Shown here in pieces: positions 20,201 through 34,655 of a stretch of DNA of 64,000 nt. Source of the DNA: Homarus americanus (taxonomy: Eukaryota > Arthropoda > Malacostraca > Decapoda > Nephropidae); the NCBI RefSeq assembly GCF_018991925.1, contig NW_024756586.1:1-64000 (forward strand), read 5' to 3'. Under the pieces are notes generated by a model. The model was given only the letters and a program-made list of their open reading frames with translations. It did not search any database and was not told the DNA's origin. The position numbers were made by a program, and so were the translations under genes. Within the stretch, counting starts at the first letter, position 1, and the number at the start of each line of letters is the position of its first letter.

Positions 20201-23200
20201 CAACACTCTGTACCTCCATCTCTGCGTCCATCACTCTGTACCTCCATCACTCTGTACCTCCATCAGTCCACACACATCGACCACTCTGTACCTCCATCAC
20301 TCTGTACCTCCATCACTCTGTCCCTCCATCCTCTGTCCCTCCCACCACTCTGTACCTCCATCAATCTCATGTCTCCTCCATCACTCTGTGACCTCCATCA
20401 CTCTGTACCTCATCAGTCCACACCTCGACAGTCTGTACCTCTATCACTCTGTACCTCACCACTCTGTCCCTCCACATCCTCTGTACCTCCACCACTCTGT
20501 ACCTCCATCACTCTGTCCCTCCATCCTCTGTCCCTCCATCCTCTGTCCCTCCACCACTCTGTCCCTCCATCACTCTGTACCTCCCACCACTCTGTACCTC
20601 CTCCACTCTGTACCTCCATCACTTTGTCCGTCCATCACTCTGCCCTCCCCCTCTGTACCTCCATCCTCTGCCTCCATCACTCTGTACCTCCATCACTCTG
20701 TACCTGCATCCTCTGTACCTCCACCACTCTGTACCTGCATCACTCTGTCCTCCATCTTTGTCATCCATCACTCTACAGCCTCCACCACTCTGTACCTCCA
20801 TCCTCTGTACCTCCATCACTCTGTACCTCATCACTCTGTACCTCCATCACTCTGTACCTCCACCACTCGCACACCATCACTCTGTACCTGCATCCTCTGT
20901 ACCTGCATCACCTTCCTCCATCACTCTGTACCTCCACCAGTCCACACCTCGACAGTCTGTACCTCCACCACTCTGTACCTCCATCACTCTGTACCTCCAT
21001 CCTCTGTACCTCCATCACTCTGTACCTCCATCACTCTGTACCTCCATCCTCTGCCCTCCATCACTCTCTTCCTCCCCCACTCTGTACCTCCATCACTCTG
21101 CCTGCATCACTCTGTACCTGCATCACTCTGTACCTCGTCACTCTGTACCTCCATCCTCTGTCTCCCACCAGTCTACACCTCGGCCAGTCTGTACCTCCAT
21201 CACTCTGTACCTCCTCAGTCTCCCTCTCCATCACTCTGTACCTCCACCGATCCACACCTCGACCAACAGTACCTCCATCACTCTGTACCTCCTCCAGTCC
21301 ACACCTTGACCAGTCTGTACCACCATCACTCTGTACCTCCATCACTCTGTACCTCCACCAGTCTACCTCGACCAGTCTGTACCTCCATCCTCTGCCTCCA
21401 CCAGTCACACCTAAGACCAGTCTGTACCACCATCACTCTGTACCTCCATCAGTCCCACCTCTCGACCAGTCTGTACCCACCATCACTCTGTACCTCCATC
21501 CAGTCTACACCTCGACCAATCTGTGCCTCCATCCTCTGTGCATCACCAGTCTGTACCTCCACCAGTCTGTCCTCGTACTCTGACCTCCATCACTCTGTAC
21601 CTCCATCACTCTGTACCTCCATCACTCTGCCTCGGCCAGTCTGTACCTCCATCAATCTGTACCTCCATCAGTCCACCCTCGACCAGTCTGTTACCTCCAT
21701 CACTCTGTACCTCCACCAGTCCCACACCTCGACCAGTCTGTACCTCCATCACTCTGTACCTCCTCCAGTCACACAGTCTGTGCCTCCATCCTCAGTACCT
21801 CTCCAGTCCACATCTCGACCATTCTGCCTCCATCACTCAGTACCTCCTCAGTCCACACACTGACCAGTCTGTACCTCCATCACTCTGTGCCTCCACCAGT
21901 CTACACCTCGACCAGTCTGTACCTCCATCACTCTGTACCTCCACCAGTCCTCGACCAGTCAGTACCTCAATCACTCTGTGCCTCGACCAGTCCACACCTC
22001 GACCAGTCTGTACCTCCATCACTCTGTACCTCCACCAGTCCACACCTCACATGTCAGTACCTCCATCACTCTGTACCTCCACCAGTCCACACCTCGACCA
22101 GTCTGTACCTCCATCACTCTGTACCTCCACCACTCTACACCTCGGCCAGTCTGGCACCTCCATCACTCTGTGCCTCCACCAGTCCACACCTCGACCAGTC
22201 TGTACCTCCATCATTCTGTACCTCCATTAGTCACACCTCGACCAGTCAGTACCTCCATCCTCTTGCCTCCATAACTCTGTGCCTCCATCACTTTGTGCCT
22301 CCATCACTCTGTGCCTCCATCACTCTGTACCTCCACCACTCTGTACCTCCCACCACTCCTGTGCCTCCACCAGTCCCACCTCGGCCAGTCTGTACCTCCA
22401 TCACTGACCTCCCATCACTTTGTACCTCCATCACTCTGTGCCTCACCAGTCACCTCGACAGTCTGTACATCCATCACTCTGTGCCTCCATCAGTCACACC
22501 CTCAGCCAGATTGTACCTCCATCACTCTGTGCCTCCTTGATCTACACCTCAGCAGTCTGAATCTCCATCCTCTATACCTCCATCAGTCTGTACCTCCACC
22601 AGTCACACCTCGACCAGTCTGTACCTCCATCACTCTGTACCTCCACCAGTCCCATCTCGACAGTCTGTACCTCCATCCTCTGTACCTCCATCAGTCCACA
22701 CCTCGACCAGTCTGTACCTCCATCACTCTGTGCCTCCATCACTCTGTACCTCCACCAGTCAACACCTCGGTCTGTACCTCCATCACCTGTACCTCCATCA
22801 GTCCACACCTCGACCAGTCTGTGCCTCCATCACTCTACACCTCCTCCAGTCCACCCTCGACCAGTCAGTACCTCCATCACTCTGTCCTCCATCACTCTGT
22901 ACCTCCATCACTCGTGCCTCCCATCACTCAGTACCTCCATCCTCTTACCTCCATCCTCTGTATCTCCACCACTCTCTGTACCTCCATCTCTCTTACCTCC
23001 ATCACTCTGCACCTCCATCATCTGTAGCCTCCTCCTCTGCCTCCACCAGTCTCTCCTCGACCAGTCTGTGCCTCCATCACTCTGTACCTCCATCAGTCTG
23101 TACCTCACCAGACCCACCTCGACCAGTCTGTACCTCCATTACTCTACCTGCCTCATCGTCTGGCCTCCACCAGTCCACACACCTCGACCAGTCTGTCCTC

Positions 23201-26200
23201 CTTCACTGCTACCTCCATGAGTCCACCTCGGCCAGTCTGTACCTCCATCACTCTACACCTCCTCCAGTCCACCTCGACCAGTCTGTACCCCTCCATCACT
23301 CTGTACCTCCATCAGTCTGCACCTCACCAGCCACACCTCGACCAGTCTGTACCTCCATTACTCTGTGCCTCCATCAGTCTGTACCTCCACCAGTCTCCTC
23401 CCGACCAGTCTGTACCTCCTTCACTCTCCTTGTACCTCCATAGTCCACCTCGGCCAGTCTTTGCCTCCATCAGTCTGTGCCTCCCCAGTCCACACCTCGA
23501 CCAGTCTGTCCCACTTCCTTCACTCTGTACCTCCATGAGTCCCTCAGTCTGCCTCCATCAGTCTGTACCTCCCCAGTCCACACCTCGACCAGTCTGCCTC
23601 CTCTTGCCTCACCAGTCCACACCTCGACCATTCTGTACCTCATCACTTTGGCCTCACCAGTCCACCTCTCGACCAGTCTGCCTCCATCACTCTGCCTCCT
23701 CCAGTCAAACCTCATCCAGTCGTGCCTCCATCACTCTGTACCTCCACGAGTCTACACCTGACCAGTCTGTACCTCCATCCTCTGTACCTCCACCAGTCCA
23801 CACCTCGGCCAGTCTGTACCTCCATCACTCTGTACCTCCACCACTCTGTACCTCCATTACTCTGTACCTCCATCCTCTGCCTCCATCACTCTGTACCTCC
23901 ATCACCTTGTACCTCCACCACTCTGTACCTCCATCACTCTGCCTCCATCCTCTGTACCTCCATCACTCTGTACTCCATCAGTCTGTACCTCCATCACACT
24001 ATACCTCCACCACTCTGTACCTCCATCACTCTGTACCTCCATCACTCTGTACCTGCATGACTCTGTACCTCCATCACTATGTACCTCCATCACTCTGTAC
24101 CTCCATCACTCTGTACCTCCACCCCACACCTCGACCAGTCTTACCTCAATCACTCTGTACCTCCTCCTCTGTACCTCCACCAGTCCCACACCTCGACCAG
24201 TCTGTACCTCCACCACTCTGCTACCTCCATCCTCTGTCCTCCATCCTCACCTGTACCTCCATCACTCTGTACCTCCATCAGTCTGTACCTCCATCCCTCT
24301 CTGCCTCCACCCACTCTGTACCTCCATCCTCCGTACCTCCATCACTCTGTACCTGCATCCTCTGTACCTCCATCACTCTGTACCTCCATCCTCTGTCCTC
24401 CATCCTCACCAGTCCAGCCTCGGCCAGTCTGTGCCTCAATCACTCTGTACCTCCATCACTCTGTACCTCACCAGTCACACCTCGTTCAGTCTGCACCTCC
24501 CATCACTCTGTACCTCCTTCCTCCTGTACCTCCATCACTCCTGTACCTCCACAGTCCAGGCCCTCCGGCCAGTCTGTACCTCAATCACTCTGTACCTCCA
24601 TCCTCTGTACCTCCACCAGTCCACACCTCGTTCAGTCTGTACCTCCATCCTCTGTACCTCCATCACTCTGTACCTCCTTCCTCTGTACCTCCATCCTCTG
24701 TGCTCCATCACTCTGTACCTCATCACTCTGTACCTCCATCACTCTGTACCTCTCTCTCTATACCTCACCAGTCCACATCTCGACCCAGTCTGTACCTCCC
24801 ATCCTCTGTACCTCCACCAGTCAACTCGACCAGTCTGTACCTCCATCACTCTGTGCCTCCACCAGTCCCACCTCGACCAGTCTGTCCTCCATCCTCTTTA
24901 CCTCCATCAGTCCACACCTCGACCAGTCTGTTCCTCCATCCTCTGTACCTCCATCACTCTGTACCTCCATCACTCTGTACCTCCATCACTCTGTACCTCA
25001 CAGTCCCACACCTCGACCTGTCTGTACCTCCACTCTGCCTCCATCTTCTTACCTCCACCAGTCCACCACCTCGACCAGTCTGTACCTCAATCACTCTGTG
25101 CCTCCATCAGTCCCACACCTCGACCAGTCTGTACCTCCATCACTCTGTGCTCCATCAGACCACCTCGACCAGTCTGTACCTCCTCGCTCTGTACCTCCAT
25201 CCCTCTGTACCTCCACCAGTCCACACCTCACCACTCTGCACCTCCATCCTCTGTACCTCCATCACTCTGTACCTGCATCACACTGTACCTCCCATCCTCT
25301 GTACCTCCATCACTCTGTACCTCCATCATTCTGTACCTCCTGTGCCTCCACCAGTCCACACCTCGACCAGTCTGTACCTCCATCACTCTGTACCTCCATC
25401 CTCTGCTACCTCCATCACTCTGTACCTCCATCACTCTGCCTCACCAGTTCACACCTCTGACCAGTCTGTACCTCCATCACTCTGTACCCATCACTCTGTA
25501 CCTCCCACCAGTCCCCTCAACCAGTCTGTACCTCCATCACTCTGTACCTCCATCACTCTGTACCTCCATCACTCTGTACCTCCATCACTCTGTACCTCCA
25601 CCAGATCACAGCTGACAGTCTGCCTCCATCACTCTGTACCTTCACCAGTGCACACCCTCGACCGGTCTGTACCTCCACCAGTCACCTCGACCAGTCTGTA
25701 CCTCCATCACTCTGTACCTCCACCAGTCCACACCTCGACCAGTCTGTACCACCATCACTCTGTACCTCCACCAGTCCACCTCTGACCAGTCTGTACCTCC
25801 ATCCTCTGTACCTCCACCAGTCCCCTCGACCAATCTGTACCTCCATCGCTCTGTACCTCCATCACTATGTGCCTCCATCACCCTGTACCTCCACCAGTCC
25901 CCACCTCGGCCAGTCTGTACCTCCATCCTCTGTACCTCACCAGTCCCCAACTCGACCAGTCTGAACCTCCATCACTCTGTACCTCCACCAGTCCACACCT
26001 CGTTCAGTCTGTACCTCCATCACTCTGTCCTCATCACTCTGTACCTCCATCACTCTGTCCCTCCATCACTCTGTACCTCCATAAGTCTGTACCCTAATCA
26101 CTCTGTACCTCCATCTCTCTATACCTCCACCAGTCCACATCTCGACCAGTCTGTACCTCCATCACTCTGTACCTCCAGCAGTCCTCACCTCGACCAGTCT

Positions 26201-29200
26201 GTACCTCCATCACTCTGTACCTCCACCAGTCCACATCTCCGACAGTCTGTACCTCCATCACTCTGTACCTCCACCAGTCCAAACCTCGACCAGTCTGTAC
26301 CTCCATCACTCTGTACCTCCACCAGTCTCACCTCCGACCAGTCTGTACCTCCAACACTCTGTACCTCCCTCAGTCCTCCTCGACCAGTCTGTACCTCCAT
26401 CACTCTGTCACCTTCATCAGTCCACACCTCGACCTGTCTGTCCTCCATCACTCTCTTACCTCCATCAGTCCACACCTCGACCAGTCTGTGCCTCCATCAC
26501 TCTGAACGTCCATCACTCTGTACCTCCACCAGTCCACACCTCGGCCAGTCTGTACCTCCATCACTCTGTACCTCCCTTCAGTCCACCTCGACCAGTCTGT
26601 ACCTCCATCCTCTGCCTCCATCAGTCCACCTCCTCGACCAGTCTGTACCTCCATCGCTCTGTACCTCCATCACTCTGTACCTCACCAGTCCACACCTCCA
26701 CCACTCTGCCTCCATCCTCTGTACCTCCATCACTCTGTACCTGCATCACACTGTGCCTCCATCACTGGCCTCATCACTCTGTACCTCCATCACTCTCTGT
26801 ACCACCACCAGTTCACCTCGACCGGTCTGTACCTCCATCACTCTGCTTCCTCCATCACTCTGTACCTCCACCCTGTACTCAACCAGTCTGTACCTCCATC
26901 ACTCTGTACCTCCATCACTCTGTACCTCCATCACTCTGTACCTCCACCAGATCACAGCTCGACCAGTCTGTCTCCATCCTCTGTTGCCTCCAACAGTGCA
27001 CACCTCAGCCAGTCTGAACCTCCATCCTCTGTACCTCCACAGTCCCACCTCGACCGTCTGTACCTCCATCACTCTGTACCTCCATCACTCTGTACCTCCA
27101 TCAATCCACACCTCGACCAGTCTGTCACGTCTTTCCTTCACCTCCAGATCCACACCTCGACCAGTCTGTACCTCCATCTCCTGCCTCCATCACTCTGTAC
27201 CTCCATCACTCTGTACCTCCATCAATCTGTACCTCCATCCTCTGTACCTCCACCACTCTGCCTCCATCACTCTGTACCTGCATCACTCTGTACCTGCATC
27301 ACTGTGCCTCCATCACTCAGCACTCCATCCTCTGTACCTCCATCACTCTGTATCTCCATCACTCTGTACCTCCACCAGTCCCCACCTCGACCAGTCTGTA
27401 CCTCTATCAATCTGTACCTCCACTAATCCACACCTCGACCAGTCTGTACCTCCATCCTCTGTACCTCCATCACTCTGTACCTCCATCACTCTGTACCTCC
27501 AAGTCCCACACCTCGTCAGTCTGTACCTCCATCCTCTGTAGCTCCACAGTCACCTCGACCAGTCTGAACCTCCATCACTGTGTACCTCCACCAGTCCACA
27601 CCTCGACCAGTCTGTACCTCCATCACTCTGTACCTCCATCACTCTGCCTCCATCACTCTGTACTTCCATCCTCTGTACCTCCATTCCTCTGCACCCAAAC
27701 TCACTCTGTACCTCCATCCTCTGTGCCTCCACCAGTCCACCTCTGACCAGTCTGTACCTCCATCGCTCTGTACCTTCATCCTCTGTACCTCCTCCAGTCC
27801 ACACCTCGACCAGTCTGTACCTCCATCGCTCTGTACCTCCATCGCTCTGTACCTCCTCCTCTGTACCTCCATCCTCTGTACCTCCATCCTCTGTACTTCC
27901 ATCACTCTGTACCTCCATTCCTCTGTACCTAAATCACTCTGTACCTCCATCACTCTGTACCTCCACCAGTCCCCACCTCGACCAGTCTGTGCCTCCATCG
28001 CTCTGTACCTCCATCACTCTGTACCTCCATCACCCTGTACTCCACCAGTCCACACCTCGACCAGTCTGTGCCTCCATCCTCTGTACCTCCACCAGTCCAC
28101 ACCTCGACCAGTCTGAACCTCCATCACTGTGCACCTTCACAGTCCACACCTCGACCAAGTCTGTACCTCCATCACTCTGTACCTCCATCACTCTGTACCT
28201 CCATCACTCTGTGCCTCCCATCACTCTTTACCTCCATTACTCTGTACCTAAATCACTCTGTGCCTCCTCCATCACTCTGTACCTCCACCAGTCCACCACC
28301 TCGACCAGTCTGTACCTCCATCACTCTGCCTCAACAGTCCAAACCTCAGCAGTCTGCCTCCATCCTCTGTACCTCCACCAGTCCCACCTCGACCAGTCTG
28401 TACCTCCATCCTCTGTACCTCCACCAGTCCACCCTCGACAAGTCTGACCTCCATCCTCTGTACCTCCATCACTCTGTACCTCCATCCTCTGTACCTCCAT
28501 CCTCTTTACCTCCATTATTCTGTACCTCATCCTCTGTCCTCCACCAGTCCACCTCGCAAGTCCTCCATCTTCCTCCATCCTGTACCTCCATCACTTACCT
28601 CCATCCTCTGCCTCCATTCCTCTGCCTACATCCTCTTCCTCCACCACTCAGTACCTCCACCAGTCCAACCTCGACAGTCTGTACCTCCATCCTCTGTACC
28701 TCCACCAGTCACCTCGACCAGTCTGTACCTCCATCCTCTGTACCTCCACCAGTCCACACCTCGACCAGTCTGTACCTCCATCACTCTGTACCTCAACCAG
28801 TCCAAACCTCGACCAGTCTGTACCTCCATCACTCTGTACCTCCACCAGTCCACACTCGACCAGTCTGTACCTCCATCACTCTGTGCCTCCACCCCACCTC
28901 ACAAGTCTGTACCTCCTTTCATCCCTCTGTACCTCCATCACTCTGTACCTCCATCACTCTTTACTCCATTATTCTGTACCTAAATCACCTGTACCTCCAC
29001 CAGTCCACACCTCGACAAGTCTGTACCTCCATCACTCTGTACCTCCATCTCTGTACCTCCATCACTCTGTACCTCCATCCTCTGTACCTCCATTCCTCTG
29101 TACCTAAATCACTCTGTTCCCCACCACGTACCTCCACCAGTCCACACCTCGACCAGTCTGTACCTCCATCACTCTGTACCTCCACCAGTCCACACCTCGA

Positions 29201-29285
29201 CCAGTCTGTACCTCCATCACTCTGTACCTCCACCAGTCCACACCTCGGCCAGTCTGTCCTCCATCACTCTGTACATCCATCAGTC
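17255..29285. repeat. 12-kb minisatellite, 16-bp unit
   Basis: Roughly 750 tandem units of the type CCATCAGTCTGTACCT. The left ~1.3 kb is almost purely 16-base units. From about 18.5 kb a three-unit (48-base) higher-order pattern appears, combining a CAGTCCACACCTCGAC unit, a CAGTCTGTACCTCCAT unit and a CACTCTGTACCTCCAC unit. Units with one to three bases missing (TCCTCTG for TCACTCTG, GTCCTCC for GTACCTCC) become common to the right. The unit lacks stop codons in several frames, which creates very long spurious ORFs on both strands. The right edge passes directly into a decayed LINE. Confidence 0.97.
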
Positions 29286-29289
29286 ACAA

Positions 29290-30893
29290 CGAAACAGATA
29301 CCTATACGTAACATCAAAGGCAACAGAGAACAACATACCAATCACAACATATCGAACGCTACATGGACATCCCGATGATTGCGAATGCTCCAAGTACAAT
29401 ACAATAACATAATGATATACATACAAAATTATCCACCAACTAACATGAGAGAGCTTGAGCTTCAAATACAACAAGTTAAGAGATGAAAGCCTGATAGCAC
29501 CAACAGATATGGAACGAACTAAAACGAACCAATAAACAACCTGGATACCACAAGAAATGACAAGAACTTCTAGCAGAACGTAAAAACAGCTAAAGCTGGA
29601 AACGACAAGCCTCAACAAAATACATAAAGGACCAAAACGGGAAAACTCTTGAAGAAAAAGAGATAGAATCCGCATACAGAAAAGAATGGAAAAAAAAAGT
29701 ATTTCAAATATCAGAAGAAGAAATGAGGAATTTGATGAGGAACACGAAAATCATACCTGCAGAGAAATGGCTGAAATGATACATAGGATAACCCATACCA
29801 TGTGGTGGAGCCAAAACCAGGCTCAACCTGATAGAACCAATTACAGTAAGGAGAACTCGCTACACCATCAGGCACACTAAAGAAAAGCACCAGGATTTAC
29901 AAAAAATCATAAGAAATATGATCCTATACCTACCCAATAACTGCACAATAAGGCATCCTTGAAATAGTTTAACCTTGCTTTTGGCAAGTGAATACTATTG
30001 ATGGCTATAAAAAAGCAAAACTCATATTCATACCAGAAACCAGCCAAAGACCACACCCAAGTAATAAACTACAGACCGATTTCCCTACTGGTTATAGGAA
30101 AACTATTTTATAAAGGGCAATAAACAAGAGAATCAGAAACACAGAAGTGAAAAACGGACTACTAAACCCCAGACAACATGATTCACTGGAAAAAGGAACA
30201 CATACTGCACTAGCCATAATCACGGGAAACGTAGCCAACAAAGAAAGAAAGAAACCAAGTCAATACAGCTAAGAGACGTTAAGAAAGGCTCGATAAAGTA
30301 TAGCACCCAGGATTAAAATTCTAAACTTCTTCAATTAAATTTCCCAGAACCTAGACGATCGCACGGCACAATGATAAATTGGCAGCTTTATAGGACCACC
30401 CATAAACTGAAAAGGCGGAGTACCCCAAGGCAGTGTCCTTTCACCCACGATACAATAATATCTACACAGCAGACCTACCAGAACTTATCTCCCACAGTGA
30501 ATACATAAGTTTTGGTAGACGATATCACACAAATCATCATGATACCTGGCAAATCAACAGCAATAATGGCACAAACATACTGCCAACACAATAGAGAACA
30601 TCAACCATCATTAAAAAAAGTGGAAGATACAAACGAACACCAACAAGTTCAAAATAATACCAATCGCTAAAGTGAAAAAAAACATTATAGTAGACAACAA
30701 AGTGATTCCATATGCCATGGAAGGCACTGCCCTTAGGGCTGAAGATAACAACAAAAGGCTACAAAACATTCATCACCGAAAACTTGCAAAAACCAGAAAC
30801 ATGGTAAATAAATTAAAACGCTTCAGAAGCCCGCAAAAACAAGTTAAAGTTATATAGAGCCTTTTGTCCAATCCTTCGACTAGTATATCCACC
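29290..30893 (+). mobile_element. Decayed LINE, 5' portion (outermost host of the nest)
   Basis: The + strand translation in shifting frames gives RT signatures of a Jockey/I-like LINE: YRPISLLVIGKLFYK near 30,078, an RQH.S..KGTHTALAII stretch near 30,170, GGVPQGSVLSP near 30,415, VDDITQI near 30,510, and finally KLKLYRAFVQS at about 30,840. The element resumes at 41,787 after the insertion of an LTR element. The frame is broken many times, so this is an old copy. Confidence 0.78.
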
Positions 30894-32269
30894 GTCATGA
30901 TCGTGATAATGGCTAACCTGAAAACCTACAGATTCATATTATGCTCAAACGTCCACAAACCTTCCGATCTCTGTGCGGAAGTCCCCGTTTTCTGTTTCCA
31001 TGATGACGTGTCATTGATAGGCCGTCTTTAAGGAACTTTGAATATAATCCGCGGATTTGTAGCAGACGCCAGGTATGTTGGGGACCTGTTGCCATCCAAC
31101 CCTTGTAATCAATTTAATTTTGCTTTATAGCTGAGCCAGAGCATTGTTAGTGAGGATAATAAGAGGGAATGAAACTGAGTTCATAGTCTCAGTTTCAACG
31201 TCAGAGTGTACAGTAAATTAATCATCGAAATAGAAGTAGGTGGACTCCGTGTTCATTTTTGAGTGAAGTGCCGGTATTTCTAACGTTAGTAAGTGCCCGT
31301 CCCTTCACCTACAGGCATGCCATTCCACTGTGTTATAATCTTTGACTTCTTTAAGTGATTTGACCCACTAATAGTTGTTGATTGTGCAGGTGTTACAGTA
31401 ACTTAGGTGATATGCTCTGAGTGAAGTCATATTTACGTCTTTAACGTCCCCTGAAATGTGATTTCGTTGTCACTGTTAGTAAGTGCTCGCCCCTTCATCC
31501 ATACAGGTCCCTAACGCAGCCTAGGCCGTGTCTGTAGCGTGGATGTTGTATCCACTATGTCTGGGGAGATGTCGGAGGTCCAGTAGGATCAGTTACCTTC
31601 GTGAGCCTCGGCCGTCAGACACTTCAGACTACCTATGGCCCCCATAGCTGGCTCGTCTGGCCCTAACGCTAGGCCTGCGAGGTGACCCCGTATCACCAAG
31701 CCACACAACACTACCAGCCCCCATCATTGGTGGATGAGTGTCTAACTCAGCAGGGCTATTTGTGTGGTGGAGTTAATCCACTGGGATCTTCAGAGTTCGT
31801 CGGAAAGTACCCCATGGTGGCTGGACCCCATGGCTGTTGCTTGAGTATCACTCCTGACGACTGAGTGTTGTAATGGCAGTTGCCCCTGGTCTTAATGGTG
31901 CTAAGTGACTATAAGAGTTATGAGTTATTGAGTATGTCCACCCAATAGGGTTGGAAGTGTTATTGAGTATGTCCACCCAGTAGTGGTGTATGTTGAGCCT
32001 GAGGGCCTAGTACTAGATTTCGTCTGATGGTACATATAAATTCTTTCTCCTAATTTCATATTAATTTTTAAATAAATTTTGTATTTGTATATTGTGTCTA
32101 TTATTTACCTACAGTATTTACCGTTATTTCTTCCCTATTACTTGATACTAACATTACATAAACCCACGAGCCTCCTCTCGTCACGCTACCAATGGTAATA
32201 AGTATGAGAGTAAAAGGAATTGTTACTGACACACAGGCCCTTATAAAATGGTGGCAGCTCAGGCCCTCA
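30894..32269 (+). repeat. Left LTR (~1.38 kb) of the long-LTR element
   Basis: Direct repeat of 40,391-41,780 with scattered substitutions and small indels. It includes an internal doubling of TTATTGAGTATGTCCACCCA near 31,925-31,980 and an AATAAATTTTG stretch near 32,072 that could be a poly(A) signal. The T of the expected TG start seems lost (C instead). Confidence 0.9.
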
Positions 32270-32273
32270 TAAA

Positions 32274-32292
32274 TGGTGGCAGCGGTAGGATG
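32274..32292 (+). other. Putative primer binding site
   Basis: TGGTGGCAGCGGTAGGAT four bases after the left LTR; it starts with TGG as expected opposite a tRNA CCA end. A partial duplicate (TGGTGGCAGC) lies inside the LTR end at about 32,249. Confidence 0.6.
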
Positions 32293-32882
32293 TAATGAAC
32301 ATAGTATTGAGTTGGGAGGAATGACTGTGATATTGTAGTTTTTTAACGGAGTTATAACCATTTCTCTGTACTGGTATTTAATAACCATTCCACTGTAACT
32401 AATGAGTATTTCAGATTGCTAATAATTTTGTTCCATATTTTTCCGAGGTACAGATTTTTGTGGTGGTTTGCAGAGAAAGTGAAATAAGTTCAAAGAAATA
32501 CCTTGGAGTTAGGTTATAAAAAAAAGTCTTGTTTAAAGTAAATGATACCTGCAACAATAACTTGAGTGGAGAGTGTGAATAAGGTTCATTAATATTTGAA
32601 GAATTTTGATGTGTAACAATCTGCCCAAATTTTTTTCCGTTGTTAACTCAGTATTACTTACAGACAGTGAGTACATGTTTGGGCAGTGGCACTAGTTTGT
32701 GAAATGTTTCCATCGTGGGAGTGCCGAGTGTTTTAATTCTGAGTTGCTAACAGAAGCATTGCACTATATGCAAAGGTTAAGTGGATGCTAATTCTGTACT
32801 TGTAATATTCTTTAGTTTATGTGTTAGGTAGGCTATACATTCCATTTGCTTAATATCTCGGGGTGTTTTACAGTTCCTTGTA

Positions 32883-32910
32883 CAGTTAACCCTCACTTTA
32901 CGCGGTCCCG
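32883..32910 (+). repeat. Left TIR of the Tigger element
   Basis: CAGTTAACCCTCACTTTACG, matched in reverse complement at the right end (about 38,592-38,617). Confidence 0.9.
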
Positions 32911-33326
32911 CATTCCGCGTTTCCACGTTAACGCGGTGCCTTGCCAGAACCTCACGTGCTCACATTACGCGGTACGTGAACCCCATTATGCGGAGAGTGT
33001 CCGGCGCGACGCTATTTTTAGATTCGCCCCACCCGCCCGCCTGCCTGCCTGCCTCTCTCTCCTCCTCCCTCCGCTTGGGCAAGCGGCGCAGTAAGGTTGC
33101 GCAGTGTGTGTCTTTGTTGCGTTATCACTGACGTCATATGAAGTATCAGACCTGTGATTGGCCATGCATCCCTACCCCCTCTGCTGCTAGCTGTAATTGG
33201 CTTAAAGAATTATGACGTGTCCACCCGGGGGAGGGAGGGAGGGAGGAAAGACGACGCTTGACCTAGCCGCGGCAGTTTCATCCCTCAAGGCCACTCCGTG
33301 TAAACGCGCATCCATTGTTCCGTAAA

Positions 33327-34655
33327 ATGGCTTCCACCGGACCACCACCAAAAAAGAGAGAAACCTTTCCTTACCTGGACCCAGCGGCACTAAACCAAAG
33401 AAGACACGACGTTCCTTAAGCTACGAGGTGAAGTATACCATCATCCAAGAGTTGGAGAAAGGAACAAGGCAGGTTGATTTGGCGCGCCAGCATGGTGTGA
33501 ACGAATCTACGATCCGGACTATAAAGAAGGATTCAGCCAAGATAAAGGAGCACATGAAGATCACAAAGTCTACAGGTGCTTCTATGATCAAGTATTTTCA
33601 CAACCAGGTGCTTCTCAAGACAGAAAAATTACTTGTGAGGTACTTGGTGCGTCAGGCGCGACGGAACATGGCGGTCGACACGCGCTCTGTTAAGGACTAC
33701 GCACGTGAACTGTACATGGCAGTGGCACGAAAGATGGGAATTACAGAGCCCAAACCCTTTAATGCTTCCTCTGGGTGGTTACAGAGGTTTAAGATCCGGA
33801 ACAAGATCACCAATATAAACATTGGTGGTGAAGAAGCGAGTGCTGATCGTGCTGCGGCTCGGGAATTTCCTCCGTTTTTACGTGAGATTATGGAGGAAGG
33901 ACAGTACAGTGACGACCAGGTGTTTAACATGGACGAATCTGGTCTTTTCTGGAAAAAGCTACCTTCCAAGTCCTTCGTTGTGAAGAATGCCAGCAGGATT
34001 CGGGGCCGGAAAATGCAGAAGGAACGCATCACCGTCCTGTTTACCACCAATGCCTCCGGTACCTGTAAGCTCAAGTTATCGGTGATCCACACAGCACGCA
34101 AGCCGCACGCCTACAAAACCATGGACATGACCAAGCTAAATGTCCACTGGCTGACCGCACGTAAGGCGTGGATGTTCTCTACACTGTCCCTCTCCTGGTT
34201 TGATGACTGTTTTGTTCCCGATGTAAAAAAATTCTGTGAGCGACAGAATGTGCCATTCAATATTTTGTTGCTGCTGGACAACGCACCAGGACACTCGCCC
34301 CTACTGTTAGATCGTCACCCCAACGTAAAAGTGGTCTTCCTTCCTCCCAACACTACGTCATTAATCCAGCCCATGGACCAGGAGTTGATTTGCAATGTGA
34401 AAGCTGCATTCTCAACCAAAAAATTCCAGCTCCTGAACGACTACACCAACACCAGGGAAGAGTTGCGTAACCTGAGTGACACCACCACCGATAGCAAGAG
34501 CGAAGAAGATGAGGATCAACAGTTGGCACAGCAAAAAATACTGTTCAAACAATTCTGGAGAATATTTAACATCAAGAAAGCTGTGGACTTCTTGGTGGAG
34601 CCATGGGATCAGCTGTCTATTGCTACAATTCGTCACGCATGGAGACATGTGTTGC
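33327..34655 (+). pseudogene. Tigger transposase, N-terminal and catalytic part
   Basis: The Met at 33,327 (MASTGPPPKKRE) opens the protein, and a one-base shift near 33,370 moves it into the long frame that continues to the insertion point. That frame has the CENP-B-like helix-turn-helix region (LEKGTRQVDLARQHGVNEST), a second DNA-binding segment (SSGWLQRFKIRNKI), and the DDE catalytic domain with MDESGLFW, LLLDNAPGH and LIQPMDQE carrying the three acidic residues. The enzyme cuts and pastes the element at TA sites. The protein is cut at 34,655 in the stretch HAWRHVL by the nested element. Confidence 0.9.

Noticed and set aside
17714..25785. Very long ORFs (up to ~750 codons) with repeating YLHQSVPP / SLCTSITLYLHHS peptides
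   Set aside because: They are products of the stop-free 16-bp minisatellite, present in several frames and on both strands, with no start context, no unique sequence and no frame preference.
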